The translations under genes and the position numbers were made by a program. A stretch of 64,000 bases of DNA from Brevinema andersonii (GTDB lineage: Bacteria > Spirochaetota > Brevinematia > Brevinematales > Brevinemataceae). Of the stretch, positions 63,678 through 64,000 are shown one piece after another. How positions within the stretch are numbered: position 1 is the first letter of the stretch; each line of letters opens with the position of its first letter. Below the pieces are notes generated by a model that ran no database searches, had not been told where the DNA came from, and saw only the letters and a list, made by a program, of their open reading frames with translations. Location of the stretch: contig NZ_FOKY01000002.1 in assembly GCF_900112165.1 (NCBI RefSeq), forward strand, positions 1-64,000. Direction: 5' to 3'.

Positions 63678-64000
<323 letters not shown>

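Overview
The window is a stretch of AT-rich bacterial chromosome with dense, mostly intact housekeeping genes and several genes in decay. The gene content fits a diderm, host-associated bacterium, most likely a spirochaete with a reduced genome. Supporting points are paired LptF/LptG permeases, many exported lipoproteins, large exported TPR proteins, RNase Y, nucleoside and purine salvage genes, and a PTS uptake system. The assignment to spirochaetes is inference from gene content and style; no rRNA is present to test it. The genetic code is standard: TGA is a normal stop, for example in mutS and ispH.

Layout. 1-5.4 kb: the 3' part of a gene for a repeat protein with 32-residue Thr-Asn repeats and a SPOR-like end, then mutS, an OmpR-type regulator with a degenerate receiver, and (minus strand) a class III aminotransferase homologue that has lost its PLP-binding residues. 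5.5-10.3 kb: rny, a threonine synthase homologue that has also lost its catalytic lysine, an M23 peptidase and a lipoprotein. 10.5-14 kb: a tRNA-Val gene with C at position 33, dCMP deaminase, ispH, polyprenyl synthase, a 54-residue acidic protein, a HIT protein and rpsU. 14.2-16.5 kb: two decayed genes, a gamma-glutamylcyclotransferase-like gene and a 5'-nucleotidase.

16.9-29.6 kb: recJ with an inserted DEDDh exonuclease domain and holB on the plus strand. They face a minus-strand operon (lipoprotein, sppA, Yip1-like protein, lptF, lptG), then nupC-udk and a peptide-binding lipoprotein. 29.9-37.8 kb: secA with an exported beta-propeller gene, an orphan DNA adenine methyltransferase, and purA-purB. 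37.9-46.2 kb: a large Asp-box lipoprotein, an FAD oxidoreductase, galE, pepT, HU, and an ascorbate-type PTS (EIIA, EIIB, EIIC). 46.4-54.8 kb: a half-size TauE protein, a GT2 glycosyltransferase, a DEAD-box helicase, an exported protein with a 39-bp-repeat tail, an ankyrin protein, glyS, plsY and a small unknown. 54.7-64 kb: a TM/TPR-like protein, an SpsF-like cytidylyltransferase, a HEPN gene broken by one stop, ychF, a TPR protein, murG, a 924-residue TPR protein and the start of ligA.

Functional themes are envelope building (lptFG, murG, plsY, galE, M23, SppA, SecA, cytidylyltransferase), nucleotide salvage (nupC, udk, purA, purB, dCMP deaminase), DNA maintenance (mutS, recJ, holB, ligA, HU) and isoprenoid synthesis (ispH, polyprenyl synthase). 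Genome compaction shows in eight tail-to-tail gene pairs whose coding ends overlap. Promoters are close to the TTGACA-17-TATAAT consensus.
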